A stretch of 37,108 nucleotides of DNA from Sulfuricurvum sp. (lineage in GTDB: Bacteria; Campylobacterota; Campylobacteria; Campylobacterales; Sulfurimonadaceae), in assembly GCF_019163035.1 (NCBI RefSeq), contig NZ_JAFLKV010000069.1:1-37108 (forward strand), given 5' to 3'. Both the position numbers and the translations under genes were made by a program. The notes below the pieces were generated by a model, which ran no database searches, was not told the origin of the DNA, and saw only the letters and a list, made by a program, of their open reading frames with translations. Positions within the stretch are counted from its first letter, which is position 1. Every line of letters starts with the position of its first letter. This document shows, in pieces, positions 35,975-37,108 of this stretch.

Positions 35975-36376
35975 ATGTTTCAACGTCTGATTTTAATCAC
36001 TTTTTTACTCTTAGGCACGCTCCAAGGCGCTGAACTCTCTACGATGGATTCGATCCGCTCTAAAATACTTACCTCTGCTGTGTCACTTTATTTCAGTGCA
36101 CGCGGATATGGCAAAGTCGATAACGTTACCGTAGATACGACGAAAAAAACACTCCGATTTGTTCTCCTCCCTGAGGGGGAAAAACAGCCGCTCAATGTCT
36201 TTATCGGCTCGTATATGACCCTTACGATTGATAAAGAGGAATATCTCATCCTCCAAAAAGTACAGACCAATCGGGTGTGGCTCAATCGCATTTTCGCCGA
36301 CCACATGGAAGAGGGGATAAAAGTGCCGATCGGGATCGTCTCCAAAGGGGCGGGATCACTATTGCTTAGTTTATAG
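35975..36376 (+). CDS. Hypothetical exported protein, 133 residues
   Basis: Begins with a clear signal peptide (LILITFLLLGTLQGA). The mature part of about 115 residues looks mainly beta-stranded (TLRFVLLPEGEKQPLNVFIGSYMTLTIDKEEYLIL) with no cysteine and no motif I recognise. CAAGGATAATT precedes the ATG. It is divergent from the DjlA-like gene across 113 bases and is followed after 52 bases by another exported protein in the same direction, so the two may form a unit. Confidence 0.72.
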   Translation: MFQRLILITFLLLGTLQGAELSTMDSIRSKILTSAVSLYFSARGYGKVDNVTVDTTKKTLRFVLLPEGEKQPLNVFIGSYMTLTIDKEEYLILQKVQTNRVWLNRIFADHMEEGIKVPIGIVSKGAGSLLLSL

Positions 36377-36428
36377 TTCACGAAAAATTCACGATTAGAC
36401 CTTATGCTGGCATAAAAAGGATTACGCC

Positions 36429-37108
36429 ATGAAAATAATCGTTTTACTACTTCTGCTCCTTTCTCAAATGCTGATTGCCAAAGTCATCAGTGCAACCTAT
36501 GAAGTCTCATACGGCATATTTCAAACGATGGGGATCGCCGATGCACGGTTTGAGACTCGCGAGGACGATACCTACTCCATCCGTATCGAAGTTCGTACCA
36601 CCGGAGTGGCAAAATTGCTCACCAACAACCGTATCGAAACCTATGAGAGTCACGGACATATTATCAATGGAGTGCTCGTTCCGAAAAAATACATCAAAAT
36701 CCGTCGTACCGATTCGAAAAAGACGACTAAAATCTATACTTTCGATCATCCTAATAAAATAGTATGGAGAGAGAGTATCCAAAGCGATGAGTGGGACAAA
36801 GTTAAAAATGAATTTTACGCGAGCGAAGATATCCTCACCCTCTTTTTTAATTTTAAAAATTATTTGAAAAATCGCCAAGACAGAGCCTTTTATGTGATCG
36901 GAGGGAACCGCAAAGACGGACGAATTGATGTCACTTTTCCGAAAGAGGATGAGTTGAGAGAGATGAAAGAGACCCTTGAACTCGATGAGGGGGATTTTTT
37001 GAAAGTCATTTTAAATGACCGTATCTTTTCCAGTGCGCAGGGGGAGTTGTTGATTAATCTTGATAGTAGCGGATTGTGCGAAAAAGCGATTTTAGAGGAT
37101 GTACTTCT
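36429..37108 (+). CDS. Exported DUF3108-like protein (3' truncated by the window)
   Basis: Open from ATG 36429 to the window edge, so it is absent from the ORF track. AAAGGATTACGCC precedes the start. A signal peptide (IIVLLLLLLSQMLIA) leads to a beta-rich protein (TYEVSYGIFQTMGIADARFE, RIEVRTTGVAKLL) that resembles DUF3108 family envelope proteins, whose function is unknown. About 226 residues are visible, ending in AILEDVL. The antisense track ORF at 36507-36878 and the plus-strand ORF at 36475-36762 are shadows of it. Confidence 0.75.
   Translation, partial: MKIIVLLLLLLSQMLIAKVISATYEVSYGIFQTMGIADARFETREDDTYSIRIEVRTTGVAKLLTNNRIETYESHGHIINGVLVPKKYIKIRRTDSKKTTKIYTFDHPNKIVWRESIQSDEWDKVKNEFYASEDILTLFFNFKNYLKNRQDRAFYVIGGNRKDGRIDVTFPKEDELREMKETLELDEGDFLKVILNDRIFSSAQGELLINLDSSGLCEKAILEDVL

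Noticed and set aside
1-37108. CRISPR arrays, tRNA or rRNA genes, insertion sequences, prophage or plasmid genes
   Set aside because: None was seen. Repeated DNA is limited to paralogous domains (MCP tips, receivers, kinase cores) and the short promoter repeats.

Overview
The window looks like a chromosomal segment from a free-living Campylobacterota bacterium, probably near Sulfuricurvum or Sulfurimonas. This is inferred from gene content and protein style (HQWRQP-type histidine kinases, LYVED-type receivers, CZB chemoreceptors, CetA/CetB-like pairs, AT-rich promoters). No rRNA, tRNA, CRISPR array, transposase or prophage gene was seen. Coding density is high: the longest gene-free stretch is about 230 bases (478-705), and many neighbouring genes overlap by 4-11 bases.

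Layout. 1-3364: end of an unknown gene, a CheY-like receiver (minus), a soluble CZB chemoreceptor, and a lone trpB. 3456-7682: a tightly coupled operon of receiver-PAS-PilZ protein, ODP-like diiron metallo-beta-lactamase-fold protein, and PAS histidine kinase with an RsbRD-like N-terminus. 7761-10945: CetB-like PAS protein, CetA-like membrane chemoreceptor with CZB, and a tandem-HD/HD-GYP protein. 10977-23231 (all minus): a 12-gene signalling cluster. Read in its own direction it holds a beta-propeller/helical-repeat protein, a receiver-helical protein, an unknown protein, a barrel-less two-POTRA periplasmic protein, a 30-residue membrane protein, a histidine kinase, a receiver-GGDEF-EAL protein, a receiver-histidine kinase, an OmpR-type regulator, a receiver with degenerate GGDEF and EAL, another histidine kinase, and a 58-residue ORF. 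23385-25165: phasin-like small protein and UbiB/ABC1 kinase-like protein. 25178-34294: EAL protein, an unknown small protein, a second PAS/chemoreceptor pair with a double-receiver-GGDEF protein, and two Cache-PAS cyclases, one also carrying EAL. 34291-37108: DnaJ/TerB protein, membrane rhodanese, an unknown protein, and two secreted proteins (the last cut by the window edge).

The main discovery is a promoter class found four times in 16 kb: TTGCNAC, 4 bp, TTGCNAC, exactly 10 bp, then a -10-like hexamer. All four copies face the downstream gene. They precede cetB/cetA/HD-GYP, the propeller operon, the POTRA operon and the kinase/EAL operon. The geometry is that of sites bound by PhoB/OmpR-family activators, and one such regulator (13924-14604) lies inside the cluster. 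This suggests that energy taxis, c-di-GMP turnover, an envelope POTRA protein and a propeller scaffold form one regulon.

About nine proteins carry PilZ, GGDEF, EAL or HD-GYP domains, so the window is dense in c-di-GMP signalling as well as chemotaxis. Several starts in the ORF track were moved to internal ATG codons with good ribosome binding sites; these are noted in each entry. All functional assignments come from reading motifs by eye, not from database searches.
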